From Flavobacterium limicola (lineage in GTDB: Bacteria > Bacteroidota > Bacteroidia > Flavobacteriales > Flavobacteriaceae), in contig NZ_RBXA01000001.1 in NCBI RefSeq assembly GCF_003634755.1, positions 1,054,001 through 1,118,000 on the forward strand: 64,000 nucleotides of DNA, read 5' to 3'. The notes under the pieces are model-generated. The model was given only the letters and a program-made list of their open reading frames with translations. It had not been told where the DNA came from and searched no databases. Both the position numbers and the translations under genes were made by a program. Positions 1 through 7,902 of this stretch are shown one piece after another; the first letter of the stretch is position 1, and each line of letters starts with the position of its first letter.

Positions 1-1366
1 GTTTCCTATACAAAGTATGTCAGGAAGAGTGCTGGGTTTTGGAGGAAGGATTCTTACCAATGATAAAAAAGCGGCAAAATACCTGAATTCACCCGAGAGT
101 GATATTTACCACAAAAGTAAAGTATTGTATGGTATTTTTCAAGCCAAACAATCCATTGCTAAGTTGAATAATTGTTATTTAGTCGAAGGATATACGGATG
201 TAATTCAGTTCAATCAATCTGGAATTGAAAATGTTGTTGCTTCCTCAGGAACAGCTCTGACACCAGACCAAATCCGATTAATCAATAGACTAACAAAGAA
301 TATAACGGTACTTTTTGACGGAGATGCGGCCGGTTTACGGGCATCAGTTCGAGGAATAGATTTGATTCTTGAAGAAGGAATGAATGTGAAAGTATGTACA
401 TTTCCTGACGGAGAAGACCCGGATAGTTTTGCCAAGAAAACATCCTATGAAGATTTAGTTTTATACCTGGAAAATAATGCTAAAGATTTCATTCAGTTCA
501 AAGCCTCGCTTTTGATGAATGAAGCCAAAAACGATCCGATAAAAAAAGCGGATTTGATTCGGGATATGGTAGTCAGCATTTCGAAAATTCCAGATAGAAT
601 TCAGCGAGAAATTTATATTCAGGAATGTTCCCGAATTATGGATATTTCGGAGCAAGTTTTGCAAAGTACTTTGGCGCAATTAGTTCAAAAAGATGTTGCT
701 GAAGTTGGAAAAAAACAAAAACAGGAACAACAAGCTTTTGAAGTTGTAAAAAATGAAAATCCAATTGATGCAGAAAAAGTAGATATTTTATATCGTCTGG
801 AAAGAAAAATCATTGAGATTCTTTTGCTGTATGGAAACAAAGATGAAGAGTTTGAAGATACCTTTTTGAGAACAAATGAAGAAGGAAAAATAGAAACTAT
901 AACTGAAAAGAAGGAATATAAAGTATATCAACGAATCTATCTCAGTTTACAAGAGGATGAGGTAGAATTGGCAAATCCATTGTTTAGAGATATATTCAAT
1001 GACTTGATTAACTATTATCATCACAACGAAAGTTTTAGTTTAGAGCAGTATTTAATGCGCTTACAGGTTGATTTTGCACAAGAAGTGACTGATATTTTGA
1101 TGGAGGATGAACGTGTGGTGTTGCACGATTGGGTAGGACAGAATATTTTTCCGAAATCAAAAAATGATACAATAGGACAAGATGTTTCGGAGACTATTTT
1201 GACTTTGCGTTGGTATTTGGTGGGCAAAATCATCGAAGAATTAAAAAGCTCTCTATCATCTGAAGCTGATTCAGATAATACAGAGCCTTTGTCTATGGTT
1301 ATGGATTATAATGTATTAATCCATTCTTTTTCAAAAAAATTAGGGAGAGTTATGTCGCGGTATTAA
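1..1366 (+). CDS. dnaG: DNA primase DnaG, 3' part (5' end outside window)
   Basis: Primase makes the RNA primers for DNA replication. The reading frame is open from base 2, before the first ATG at 17, so the gene is cut by the window edge and the N-terminal zinc-binding domain is missing. What remains starts at the end of the primase core (SGRVLGFGGRIL) and includes the TOPRIM domain, with the glutamate motif YLVEGYTDVI and the metal-binding FDGDAAG, followed by a long helical C-terminal region that would bind the replicative helicase. The stop codon overlaps the stop of the convergent response regulator gene. The family assignment is secure from the TOPRIM motifs; the true start cannot be seen. 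Confidence 0.95.
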   Translation, partial: FPIQSMSGRVLGFGGRILTNDKKAAKYLNSPESDIYHKSKVLYGIFQAKQSIAKLNNCYLVEGYTDVIQFNQSGIENVVASSGTALTPDQIRLINRLTKNITVLFDGDAAGLRASVRGIDLILEEGMNVKVCTFPDGEDPDSFAKKTSYEDLVLYLENNAKDFIQFKASLLMNEAKNDPIKKADLIRDMVVSISKIPDRIQREIYIQECSRIMDISEQVLQSTLAQLVQKDVAEVGKKQKQEQQAFEVVKNENPIDAEKVDILYRLERKIIEILLLYGNKDEEFEDTFLRTNEEGKIETITEKKEYKVYQRIYLSLQEDEVELANPLFRDIFNDLINYYHHNESFSLEQYLMRLQVDFAQEVTDILMEDERVVLHDWVGQNIFPKSKNDTIGQDVSETILTLRWYLVGKIIEELKSSLSSEADSDNTEPLSMVMDYNVLIHSFSKKLGRVMSRY

Positions 1367-1992
1367 ACGATCTCTAAAGTTTTTGCTTTGTTTACTAAAT
1401 CTACTAAATTAGTAACATTCAGTTTTGTTAGCAATCGTAATTTGTACGTACTAATAGTTTTTTCATTAAGTTTCAGGATATCAGCAATTTCGTGATTCTT
1501 TTTTCCATCACTTAAATAGCGTAAAACTTCAACTTCTCGATTGGAAAGTTTGCGGTATAAACGTTCGCTTTTGCTTTGTTTAGCAATTAAAGCTAAGTTT
1601 TTCTTCACGGTCTCATTCATGATTATTTTTCCTTGGTGGACTTTAATAATCGATTGACCTAAAGTTTCTAATTTCTCTGACTTATGCACATAGCCAAAAA
1701 CTCCGGCTTTTATGGCATTTGGCGCATAAATTTGTTCAGAAAGACCACTGAAGATAATAATTTTAGTTTTTGGGAAATTTTTCAAGAGTGCTTTGACCTC
1801 AAAAATACTGGAAAGACCTTCCAGTTCCAAGTCTAATATTAATACATCAATTTCTTTTGTTTGAAGGATATCCCGTACCATCAAAAAATTACCAACATTG
1901 GCAACTATTGATATCTCTGCATTATCTTTAAAGTAAGATTTTACTCCAAAATGCACAACAGGATAATTATCGGCTATACATACTTTAATCAT
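1363..1992 (-). CDS. NarL/FixJ-type response regulator (orphan)
   Basis: Two-component transcription regulator of 209 residues. An N-terminal receiver domain has the acidic pocket near D8, the phospho-acceptor D54 in LILDLELEG, a conserved serine in IIFSGLS and the lysine in YVHKSEK. A C-terminal LuxR-type helix-turn-helix (about residues 145-205) begins LSNREVEVLRYLSDG. No histidine kinase is adjacent, so the partner and target genes are unknown. It is convergent with dnaG and the two stop codons overlap. The general function is clear; the signal is not. Confidence 0.9.
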   Translation of the reverse strand: MIKVCIADNYPVVHFGVKSYFKDNAEISIVANVGNFLMVRDILQTKEIDVLILDLELEGLSSIFEVKALLKNFPKTKIIIFSGLSEQIYAPNAIKAGVFGYVHKSEKLETLGQSIIKVHQGKIIMNETVKKNLALIAKQSKSERLYRKLSNREVEVLRYLSDGKKNHEIADILKLNEKTISTYKLRLLTKLNVTNLVDLVNKAKTLEIV

Positions 1993-2087
1993 GATTTTAA
2001 ATTTTTAGAATTATTTGTTATTTGGAATTGTAAAATTAATAAATAAATTCTGTAATTAATTGTAAATCAATATAAAATGTGATTTCT

Positions 2088-2888
2088 TTATTCTTTTGGG
2101 ATAAAACAAACAGGAATTGCAATCATTTTATGCTGATTAATAGTATTTAACCGCTTATAAATATCAAAAACAACTTTTTCTCTTCCTGAGAAATCATTTC
2201 CGGATTTCCCCGCTTCATTTTCTAACATAGCCCACTCTAGTTCATCATAACTAGCTCCTAACTGATCCTCATCAGTTCTGTCATCACCAAATAAGCCATC
2301 TGTCGGTGATGCCTTCAATATGGACTCCGGTATTTTTAAATAACTACCTAAGAGATATACTTCGGATTTCATTAAATCAGCAATCGGACTCAAATCGACT
2401 CCGCCGTCACCATATTTAGTATAAAAACCTACCCCAAAATCTTCTACTTTATTGCCAGTTCCCGCAACTAAAAGACTGTGTAAGCCTGCGAAGTAATATA
2501 AAGTAGTCATTCTTAACCTAGCTCGAGTATTAGCCAGTGATAAATTTAGTTTATAAGTGTCTGAATCATCGGGTACTGCTTTTTTAAAAGTTTCAAAAAC
2601 GGAGGTTAAATCAGCTTCGATACTGGTTACGTTTGGAAATCTGTTTTTTAATTGCTCAATATGTTCGCGTCCACGAGTTACGTGACTTTGCGCTTGATGG
2701 ATGGGCATTTCAACGCATAAAACTTTTAATCCTGTTTGGGCGCATAGTGTTGAGGTAACTGCAGAATCGATTCCGCCAGAAATCCCAATAACAAATCCAT
2801 TTACTTTTGCATTTTCGGCATACGTCTTCAACCAATTCACAATATGCGCATTTACTTTTTCAACCTGGATTGTTCTTTTTTTAATCAT
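2088..2888 (-). CDS. nadE: NH3-dependent NAD+ synthetase
   Basis: Catalyses the last step of NAD synthesis, amidating deamido-NAD with ammonia and ATP. The 266-residue protein has the ATP-pyrophosphatase P-loop SGGIDS (residues 37-42) and the downstream motif GDGGVDLSPIADLMKSEVY that helps build the deamido-NAD site. It lacks the N-terminal glutaminase domain of the long form, so free ammonia should be the nitrogen source. It is divergent from gldB; placement of nadE next to gldB is, to my knowledge, usual in flavobacteria. Confidence 0.94.
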   Translation of the reverse strand: MIKKRTIQVEKVNAHIVNWLKTYAENAKVNGFVIGISGGIDSAVTSTLCAQTGLKVLCVEMPIHQAQSHVTRGREHIEQLKNRFPNVTSIEADLTSVFETFKKAVPDDSDTYKLNLSLANTRARLRMTTLYYFAGLHSLLVAGTGNKVEDFGVGFYTKYGDGGVDLSPIADLMKSEVYLLGSYLKIPESILKASPTDGLFGDDRTDEDQLGASYDELEWAMLENEAGKSGNDFSGREKVVFDIYKRLNTINQHKMIAIPVCFIPKE

Positions 2889-2917
2889 AATAGTTTACGT
2901 TTTAAAAAGCAGGAATG

Positions 2918-2925
2918 TATATTTG
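2918..2925 (+). promoter_or_regulatory. -7 promoter element for gldBC
   Basis: TATATTTG fits the Bacteroidota -7 consensus TAnnTTTG and lies 62 bases before the gldB start. A clear -33 TTG at the usual spacing is not obvious. Confidence 0.45.
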
Positions 2926-2987
2926 CAAAATCAATTATTGTACATTCGTTTCCTTTAATTCTTTGGAAACAAATTTAATTAATAAAT

Positions 2988-3944
2988 ATGAAAATATATC
3001 CATTTCTTGTAGTCTTTTGTCTCTTTTTTTTATCGTGCGATAAGAAAAATAAAACAAAAAATGCTGTCACGGCAATTCCTCTAGAGTTGAAGGTTGAACG
3101 TTTTGATAAAATATTTTTTGAAACTCCCCCAAAGGATTTAGAAAAAGTAAAAGCAGCTTTTCCGTTTTTTTTTCCTGCGGGAAATGATAATAGTATTTGG
3201 TTGAATAAAATGCAAGATCCAATCTGGAGGGAAGTTTATACAGAGGTCCAAAAAAAATATGCTGATTTTGAGCCTGTTAAATCGGAATTGGAATTGCTTT
3301 TTAAACATATAAAATATTATTTTCCTAAAACAAAAACGCCAAAAGTGATAACCATAATCTCTGAAATGGATTATACTAACAAGGCTATTTATGCGGATAG
3401 TCTGGTTATTATTTCGCTTGAATTGTATTTAGGAAAAAACCATAAATTTTATCAGTTTCCCAATTACATAAAACAGAATTTTGAGCAAAAACAGATTATG
3501 CCGGATATAGTTTCAAGTTTTTCATCACGGAAAATACCACCAGTTACTGACAAAGATTTTTTAAGTCAAATGATTTATCAGGGAAAACAATTGTATTTAA
3601 AAGATTTATTTTTGCCAAATTACAGTGATGCAGAAAAAATGGGGTATACTCCTGAGCAAATTACATGGTGTCAAGAAAATGAAAGTTACATGTGGCGTTA
3701 CTTTATTGAAAAAGAGATGTTGTATAGTGATGATCAAAAACTAATAACACGATTTATAAATCCAGCTCCATTTTCTAAATTTTATTTAGAAATTGACAAT
3801 GAATCTCCAGGACAAGTTGGTGCTTGGATTGGTTGGCAGATGGTGCGTTCTTACATGGAAAACAATGAGGTGCCTGTTCCTAATTTATTAAAAACAGATA
3901 CAAAAGAAATATTTTTGAAATCAAAATACAAACCTAAAAAGTAA
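2988..3944 (+). CDS. gldB: Gliding motility lipoprotein GldB
   Basis: Membrane lipoprotein of the flavobacterial gliding machinery. The N-terminus is a lipoprotein signal ending in the lipobox FFLSC, with the acylated cysteine at residue 17. The rest of the 318-residue protein is soluble, and features such as the MIYQGKQLYLKDL and ESPGQVGAWIGWQMVRSY stretches are typical of GldB. Its stop codon shares one base with the ATG of gldC (TAATG), so the two are translationally coupled. The biochemical role of GldB is not settled; loss abolishes gliding in the model species. Confidence 0.93.
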   Translation: MKIYPFLVVFCLFFLSCDKKNKTKNAVTAIPLELKVERFDKIFFETPPKDLEKVKAAFPFFFPAGNDNSIWLNKMQDPIWREVYTEVQKKYADFEPVKSELELLFKHIKYYFPKTKTPKVITIISEMDYTNKAIYADSLVIISLELYLGKNHKFYQFPNYIKQNFEQKQIMPDIVSSFSSRKIPPVTDKDFLSQMIYQGKQLYLKDLFLPNYSDAEKMGYTPEQITWCQENESYMWRYFIEKEMLYSDDQKLITRFINPAPFSKFYLEIDNESPGQVGAWIGWQMVRSYMENNEVPVPNLLKTDTKEIFLKSKYKPKK

Positions 3945-4279
3945 TGTCAAATAAAAATACATCAGAAATTAAGTTTTTAATCGAATTAGATGAAAACCGT
4001 GTTCCAGAAAAATTAATGTGGTCTGCTAAAGACGGCGGAGTAGAGCAGGAGGAGGCAAAGGCTATCATGTTGTCTATTTGGGATAGCAAAGCAAAAGAAA
4101 GTATGCGAATTGATTTATGGACAAAAGATATGCCCGTTGATGAAATGAAAATTTTCTTTCACCAGACTTTGGTAGCTATGTCTGAAACCTTCAAGCGTGC
4201 TACAGATGATGAAAAAATGGCGGATACTATGAAAGATTTCTGTGATTATTTTGCAGAAAAACTAGAATTGACCAAATAG
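3944..4279 (+). CDS. gldC: Gliding motility protein GldC
   Basis: Small soluble acidic protein of 111 residues with no signal peptide or membrane segment. It matches the GldC family in length, in its position immediately after gldB and in the central region with IMLSIWDSKAKESMRIDLW. In the known gliding system it enhances motility rather than being strictly essential, and it may stabilise the GldB-containing assembly. A bidirectional terminator follows. Confidence 0.92.
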   Translation: MSNKNTSEIKFLIELDENRVPEKLMWSAKDGGVEQEEAKAIMLSIWDSKAKESMRIDLWTKDMPVDEMKIFFHQTLVAMSETFKRATDDEKMADTMKDFCDYFAEKLELTK

Positions 4280-4302
4280 AGCAGGTTTTATTTTAAAAGC
4301 AA

Positions 4303-4337
4303 AATCCCAAAACTAGTTCAAGTTTTGGGATTTTTTA
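4303..4337. terminator. Bidirectional rho-independent terminator
   Basis: Twelve-base perfect stem (AATCCCAAAACT and its complement) with a six-base loop, followed by a T-run. It lies between the convergent genes gldC and engB. Confidence 0.85.
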
Positions 4338-4354
4338 TCTGGTAGATGTAGTTT

Positions 4355-4975
4355 TTAAAACTGATTGTTATTCTTGAAAACTTCTTGGTTCACTTCATCA
4401 ATATAGCTTAGTAATTCTTCTTTTCCGGTAGATTCTGTTGCTGAGGTAACAAAATAGTGCGGCATTTCGGCCCAGTTATTAGCAAACATTTTCTTTTTGT
4501 ATGCTGCAATATGAGAGTCAATTTTCACTTTACTGATTTTATCCGCTTTTGTGAAAACAATACAAAAAGGAATCTCGCTTTCGCCCATGTAGGACATGAA
4601 TTCGATATCTATGGTTTGTGCCTCATGACGAATGTCAATCAAAACAAATGCACAAACTAATTGTTCTCTGGTTTCAAAATAATCAGTAATGAATTCTTGA
4701 AAAATAGATTTTGTTTTCTTAGATACTTTGGCATAACCATAACCGGGTAAATCTACAAGAAACCAATTATTATTAATCAAGAAATGATTAATTAACTGTG
4801 TTTTTCCAGGTCTTCCGGATGTTTTAGCTAACTTTTTATGATTCGTTAGCATGTTGATCAAAGAAGATTTCCCAACATTTGAGCGACCAATAAAAGCATA
4901 TTCCGGCAAAAAATCTTTCGGACATTTGGTTACATCTGAGTTACTAATTATGAACTCGGCAGTATTTATTTTCAT
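4355..4975 (-). CDS. engB: Ribosome biogenesis GTPase EngB (YihA/YsxC)
   Basis: Small GTPase needed for assembly of the large ribosomal subunit. The 206 residues carry the P-loop GRSNVGKSS (from residue 30), the switch region with PGKTQLIN, the G3 motif DLPGYGYAKVS and the G4 motif FTKADK. It is 36 bases downstream of the hydrolase gene on the same strand, so the two probably share a transcript. Confidence 0.95.
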   Translation of the reverse strand: MKINTAEFIISNSDVTKCPKDFLPEYAFIGRSNVGKSSLINMLTNHKKLAKTSGRPGKTQLINHFLINNNWFLVDLPGYGYAKVSKKTKSIFQEFITDYFETREQLVCAFVLIDIRHEAQTIDIEFMSYMGESEIPFCIVFTKADKISKVKIDSHIAAYKKKMFANNWAEMPHYFVTSATESTGKEELLSYIDEVNQEVFKNNNQF

Positions 4976-5011
4976 ATTCTTACTATGTGAAAAAACCTTT
5001 TTTTAAAGGGT

Positions 5012-5776
5012 TTATAAATTAGTTTTTATCAACCATTCTTCTAGTAAACGATTAAATTCTTCAGGATGTTCCATCATGGCGGCATGACCACATTTGTCAA
5101 TCCAATACAAGGTAGAATTAGGTAATAATTTATTAAACTCTTCCGCAACATCCGGCGGAGTAACTTTGTCATTTTTCCCCCAAATGATACAGGTTTGAAC
5201 ATGCATTTTTGGTAAGTCTTTTGCCATATTATGACGAATAGCACTTTTTGCAATCGTCAATGTTTTTATCAATTTGATTCTGTCATTTACAGATTCGTAT
5301 ACTTCGTCAATTAGTTCTTTGGTGGCTATCTTTGGATCATAAAAAACATCTTCAGCTTTTTTCTTGATGTATTCATAATCGCCTCTTTTGGGATAACTGT
5401 CGCCCATTGCACTTTCATAAAGTCCAGAACTGCCTGTTATTACTAGTCCAGCCACTTTTTCTGGGTACATTTTAGTATGGTATAAGGCAATATGGCCTCC
5501 CAATGAATTTCCTAAGAGTATAACCCTGTCTAATCCTTTGAAAGTGATGAAGTCTTTAACGTATTTTGCAAAACTTTTTACATTTGTTTTTAAAATGTTT
5601 TGAGTGTAAATAGGTAAATCTGGAATAATTATTTTATATCCTTTTGCAGAAAAGTAATTTGCAACCGCGTCAAAGTTGCTAAGTCCTCCCATAAGTCCAT
5701 GTAAAATGACAATCGGAGTTCCCTCACCAGCTTCATAATAGCTGTATCTACCTTCTTTTTTATAGTGTTTTTCCAT
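5012..5776 (-). CDS. Alpha/beta-fold hydrolase
   Basis: 254 residues with a classical alpha/beta hydrolase layout: an oxyanion-hole HGLMGG motif (from residue 26), nucleophile elbow GNSLGGH with S91, an aspartate in WGKNDKVTPP and a histidine in DKCGHAAMMEHP. The catalytic triad is therefore complete. There is no signal peptide, so it should be cytoplasmic. The substrate cannot be told from sequence. Its link with engB is common in flavobacteria but may reflect only shared transcription. Confidence 0.85.
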   Translation of the reverse strand: MEKHYKKEGRYSYYEAGEGTPIVILHGLMGGLSNFDAVANYFSAKGYKIIIPDLPIYTQNILKTNVKSFAKYVKDFITFKGLDRVILLGNSLGGHIALYHTKMYPEKVAGLVITGSSGLYESAMGDSYPKRGDYEYIKKKAEDVFYDPKIATKELIDEVYESVNDRIKLIKTLTIAKSAIRHNMAKDLPKMHVQTCIIWGKNDKVTPPDVAEEFNKLLPNSTLYWIDKCGHAAMMEHPEEFNRLLEEWLIKTNL

Positions 5777-6062
5777 TTTTTTTGAATCCGGATTTCAATT
5801 TCGACAAATATAGGATTTAATAAATAAAAATGAATTTTTACAACAATTTTTAATTGTAAAATATACTGATTATTGTAAAAAATGAAATGGCTTTATTTTC
5901 ATATTTGAGTTCTTATTTTGGATTTTCCCACTTTTATTCATAGCATTTTTAATCTATAATTCGTTATGTTTTCGTGTCTTTTTTTTATATAATTATCTTT
6001 CTTACAAAGAAATAAAAGAGAGCTAATGTTCTGATTGTCCAAAAATTAAGGGTTTTTGCTCA
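5777..6062. other. Intergenic region upstream of the dcw operon
   Basis: A very AT-rich divergent region between the hydrolase gene and mraZ. Apart from the hydrolase promoter and the MraZ box array that starts at 6063, I see no reading frame or structured RNA here. Confidence 0.6.
5805..5812 (-). promoter_or_regulatory. -7 promoter element for hydrolase-engB operon
   Basis: On the minus strand the site reads TATATTTG, a full match to TAnnTTTG, 29 bases before the hydrolase ATG. Confidence 0.5.
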
Positions 6063-6130
6063 AAAGTGGTTAAACTTATTAACAAAGTGGTATATAGTGG
6101 TAAATAGTGGTAATATTTTTTATATTTTTG
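6063..6130 (+). promoter_or_regulatory. MraZ box array and dcw promoter
   Basis: Four GTGGT motifs start at 6066, 6087, 6097 and 6107. The last three are spaced exactly 10 bases apart and the first is two helical turns further up, which is the pattern of MraZ operators (repeated GTGG boxes on one DNA face). A -7 element TATTTTTG (6123-6130) follows 12 bases after the last box, so MraZ bound here would block RNA polymerase. This predicts negative autoregulation of the whole dcw operon. Confidence 0.85.
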
Positions 6131-6154
6131 CTCTACACCATTTAATACTTTTTC

Positions 6155-6628
6155 TTGGATACAATTGTCGGAACATATGAATGTAAAGTCGATGCTAAAG
6201 GGAGGCTGCTTATGCCAGCGCCTTTAAAAAAGCAGTTGGCCACTTCTCTTCAAAACGGTTTTGTTTTGAAGCGTTCCGTTTTTCAGCCATGTTTGGAGTT
6301 GTATCCTATGCAGGAGTGGGATTTGATGATGCAAAAAATCAATAAATTAAATCGATTTGTTAAAAAAAACAATGACTTTATACGCAGATTTACCGCTGGG
6401 GTAAAAGTGGTCGAGATTGATGCATTAGGACGGTTATTAGTGCCTAAAGATTTAGTGGTTTTTGCAAGCATTGCTAAGGAAGTGGTATTCTCTTCAGCTG
6501 TTAATATTGTTGAGATTTGGGATAAAGATTTATACGAAAAATCAATAAGTGGTGAAGATATGGATTTTGCGGATTTAGCGGAAGAAGTTATGGGGAATTT
6601 AAATGACGACAACAATGGAATATCATAA
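6155..6628 (+). CDS. mraZ: Transcriptional regulator MraZ
   Basis: First gene of the division and cell wall cluster, encoding an AbrB-like DNA-binding protein that represses its own operon. The 157 residues hold two SpoVT/AbrB-type repeats; the first begins GTYECKVDAKGRLLMPAPLK and the second has VKVVEIDALGRLLVPKDL. Translation starts at a TTG codon, chosen because the conserved N-terminus begins right there and no in-frame ATG precedes it. The gene overlaps rsmH by 26 bases. Confidence 0.93.
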   Translation: MDTIVGTYECKVDAKGRLLMPAPLKKQLATSLQNGFVLKRSVFQPCLELYPMQEWDLMMQKINKLNRFVKKNNDFIRRFTAGVKVVEIDALGRLLVPKDLVVFASIAKEVVFSSAVNIVEIWDKDLYEKSISGEDMDFADLAEEVMGNLNDDNNGIS

Positions 6629-7517
6629 TCCGGTTTTGCTTCAGGCATCAGTAGATGGTTTAAATATTAAGCCTGACGGCATTTATGTAGATGTAACTTT
6701 CGGTGGAGGAGGTCATTCGAAAGAAATTTTAAAACGACTTGGGCCGAACGGAAAGTTGTTTGCTTTTGATCAGGATGAAGATGCTTTGGCGAATGCTTTG
6801 CCCGATGAAAGATTTGTTCTTATCAATGAAAACTTTAGGCATATAAAACGTTTTTTGCGTTTTTATGGAGTGAAAAGTGTTGATGGAATTTTAGCTGATT
6901 TAGGAGTTTCTTCTCATCAGTTTGATGTTGCCGAAAGAGGTTTTTCAACTCGTTTTGATGCTGGGTTGGATATGAGAATGAGTCAGAAAAATGATTTGAA
7001 TGCCTACCGAGTTGTCAATGAATATGATGAAGCGAATTTAAGAAGAGTGTTCTTGGATTATGGTGAATTGAAAAATGCGCCTGCATTAGCAAGGACAATT
7101 ATAGAGGCTAGAGAGGAGCAGTCAATCAAAACAACAGATGAATTGAAAGAAGTTTTGGCGCGATATTTACCTGAAAGAGTTCGAAATAAAATATTAGCTC
7201 AAATCTATCAGGCCATTCGAATTGAAGTGAATCAAGAAATGGATGTTTTGAAAGAATTTTTAGAACAGTCTTTAGAAATATTAAATCCAGGCGGAAGGTT
7301 AAGCGTGATATCGTACCATTCACTAGAAGATAGATTGGTAAAGAGATTTATGAAAAATGGAATGTTCGAAGGAGAACCTGAACGAGATTTTTTCGGAAAT
7401 TTTTCAGTACCATTTAAAACAATTGGAAAATTAATTGTTCCAGATAAAGAAGAAATTAAACTAAACAATAGGGCACGAAGTGCAAAATTAAGAATTGCTG
7501 AAAAAATAGAATTGTAG
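6603..7517 (+). CDS. rsmH: 16S rRNA m4C1402 methyltransferase RsmH (MraW)
   Basis: S-adenosylmethionine-dependent enzyme that methylates N4 of C1402 in 16S rRNA. The 304 residues show the binding motif VDVTFGGGGHSKEIL, FAFDQDEDA, the ADLGVSSHQFD segment and the C-terminal SYHSLEDRLVKRFM and NNRARSAKLRIAE. Two in-frame starts are possible: ATG 6603 and ATG 6615 (MEYHNPVLL). The second agrees better with the conserved family N-terminus. Both overlap mraZ, which implies coupling. Confidence 0.95.
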   Translation: MTTTMEYHNPVLLQASVDGLNIKPDGIYVDVTFGGGGHSKEILKRLGPNGKLFAFDQDEDALANALPDERFVLINENFRHIKRFLRFYGVKSVDGILADLGVSSHQFDVAERGFSTRFDAGLDMRMSQKNDLNAYRVVNEYDEANLRRVFLDYGELKNAPALARTIIEAREEQSIKTTDELKEVLARYLPERVRNKILAQIYQAIRIEVNQEMDVLKEFLEQSLEILNPGGRLSVISYHSLEDRLVKRFMKNGMFEGEPERDFFGNFSVPFKTIGKLIVPDKEEIKLNNRARSAKLRIAEKIEL

Positions 7518-7554
7518 AGTAATTTGTGTTTTTGATTTTTGTAAAGAGGAAAAA

Positions 7555-7902
7555 ATGAAAAAGAGAGTATACAGTATATTAAAAGCGCGATTCCTTATTG
7601 ACGATGATGCCATGAAGAATTGGCGTTTTATCGTTTTTGTTATTCTTTTGGCTATTGTTATGATTGCAAATACACAGCGTTTTGAGCAGAAGGTTTTTAT
7701 GATCTCGGATTTAACGAATCAAGTAAAAGAATTGCGTTCAGAATTTGTAGACAGACGCTCTGAATTAATGAAGCTGAAAATGGAATCAACTGTTTCTCAG
7801 AAAATGGAAATAAAACAAATATTTCCGTCAACAGTTCCTCCAGCAAAAATAAAAGTATCAAAAGAAGAAGAAAAAAACTTTTTTAAAAAAATATGGCAGT
7901 AG
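7555..7902 (+). CDS. ftsL: FtsL-like division protein
   Basis: Small bitopic protein of 115 residues: a short basic cytoplasmic part, one membrane helix (about residues 22-40) and a periplasmic coiled coil (about 45-75) with a regular heptad pattern. Sequence similarity to FtsL proteins is always weak; the call rests on topology, length and position between rsmH and ftsI. FtsL joins FtsB and FtsQ in the divisome and activates septal wall synthesis. The last ten bases overlap ftsI. Confidence 0.8.
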   Translation: MKKRVYSILKARFLIDDDAMKNWRFIVFVILLAIVMIANTQRFEQKVFMISDLTNQVKELRSEFVDRRSELMKLKMESTVSQKMEIKQIFPSTVPPAKIKVSKEEEKNFFKKIWQ

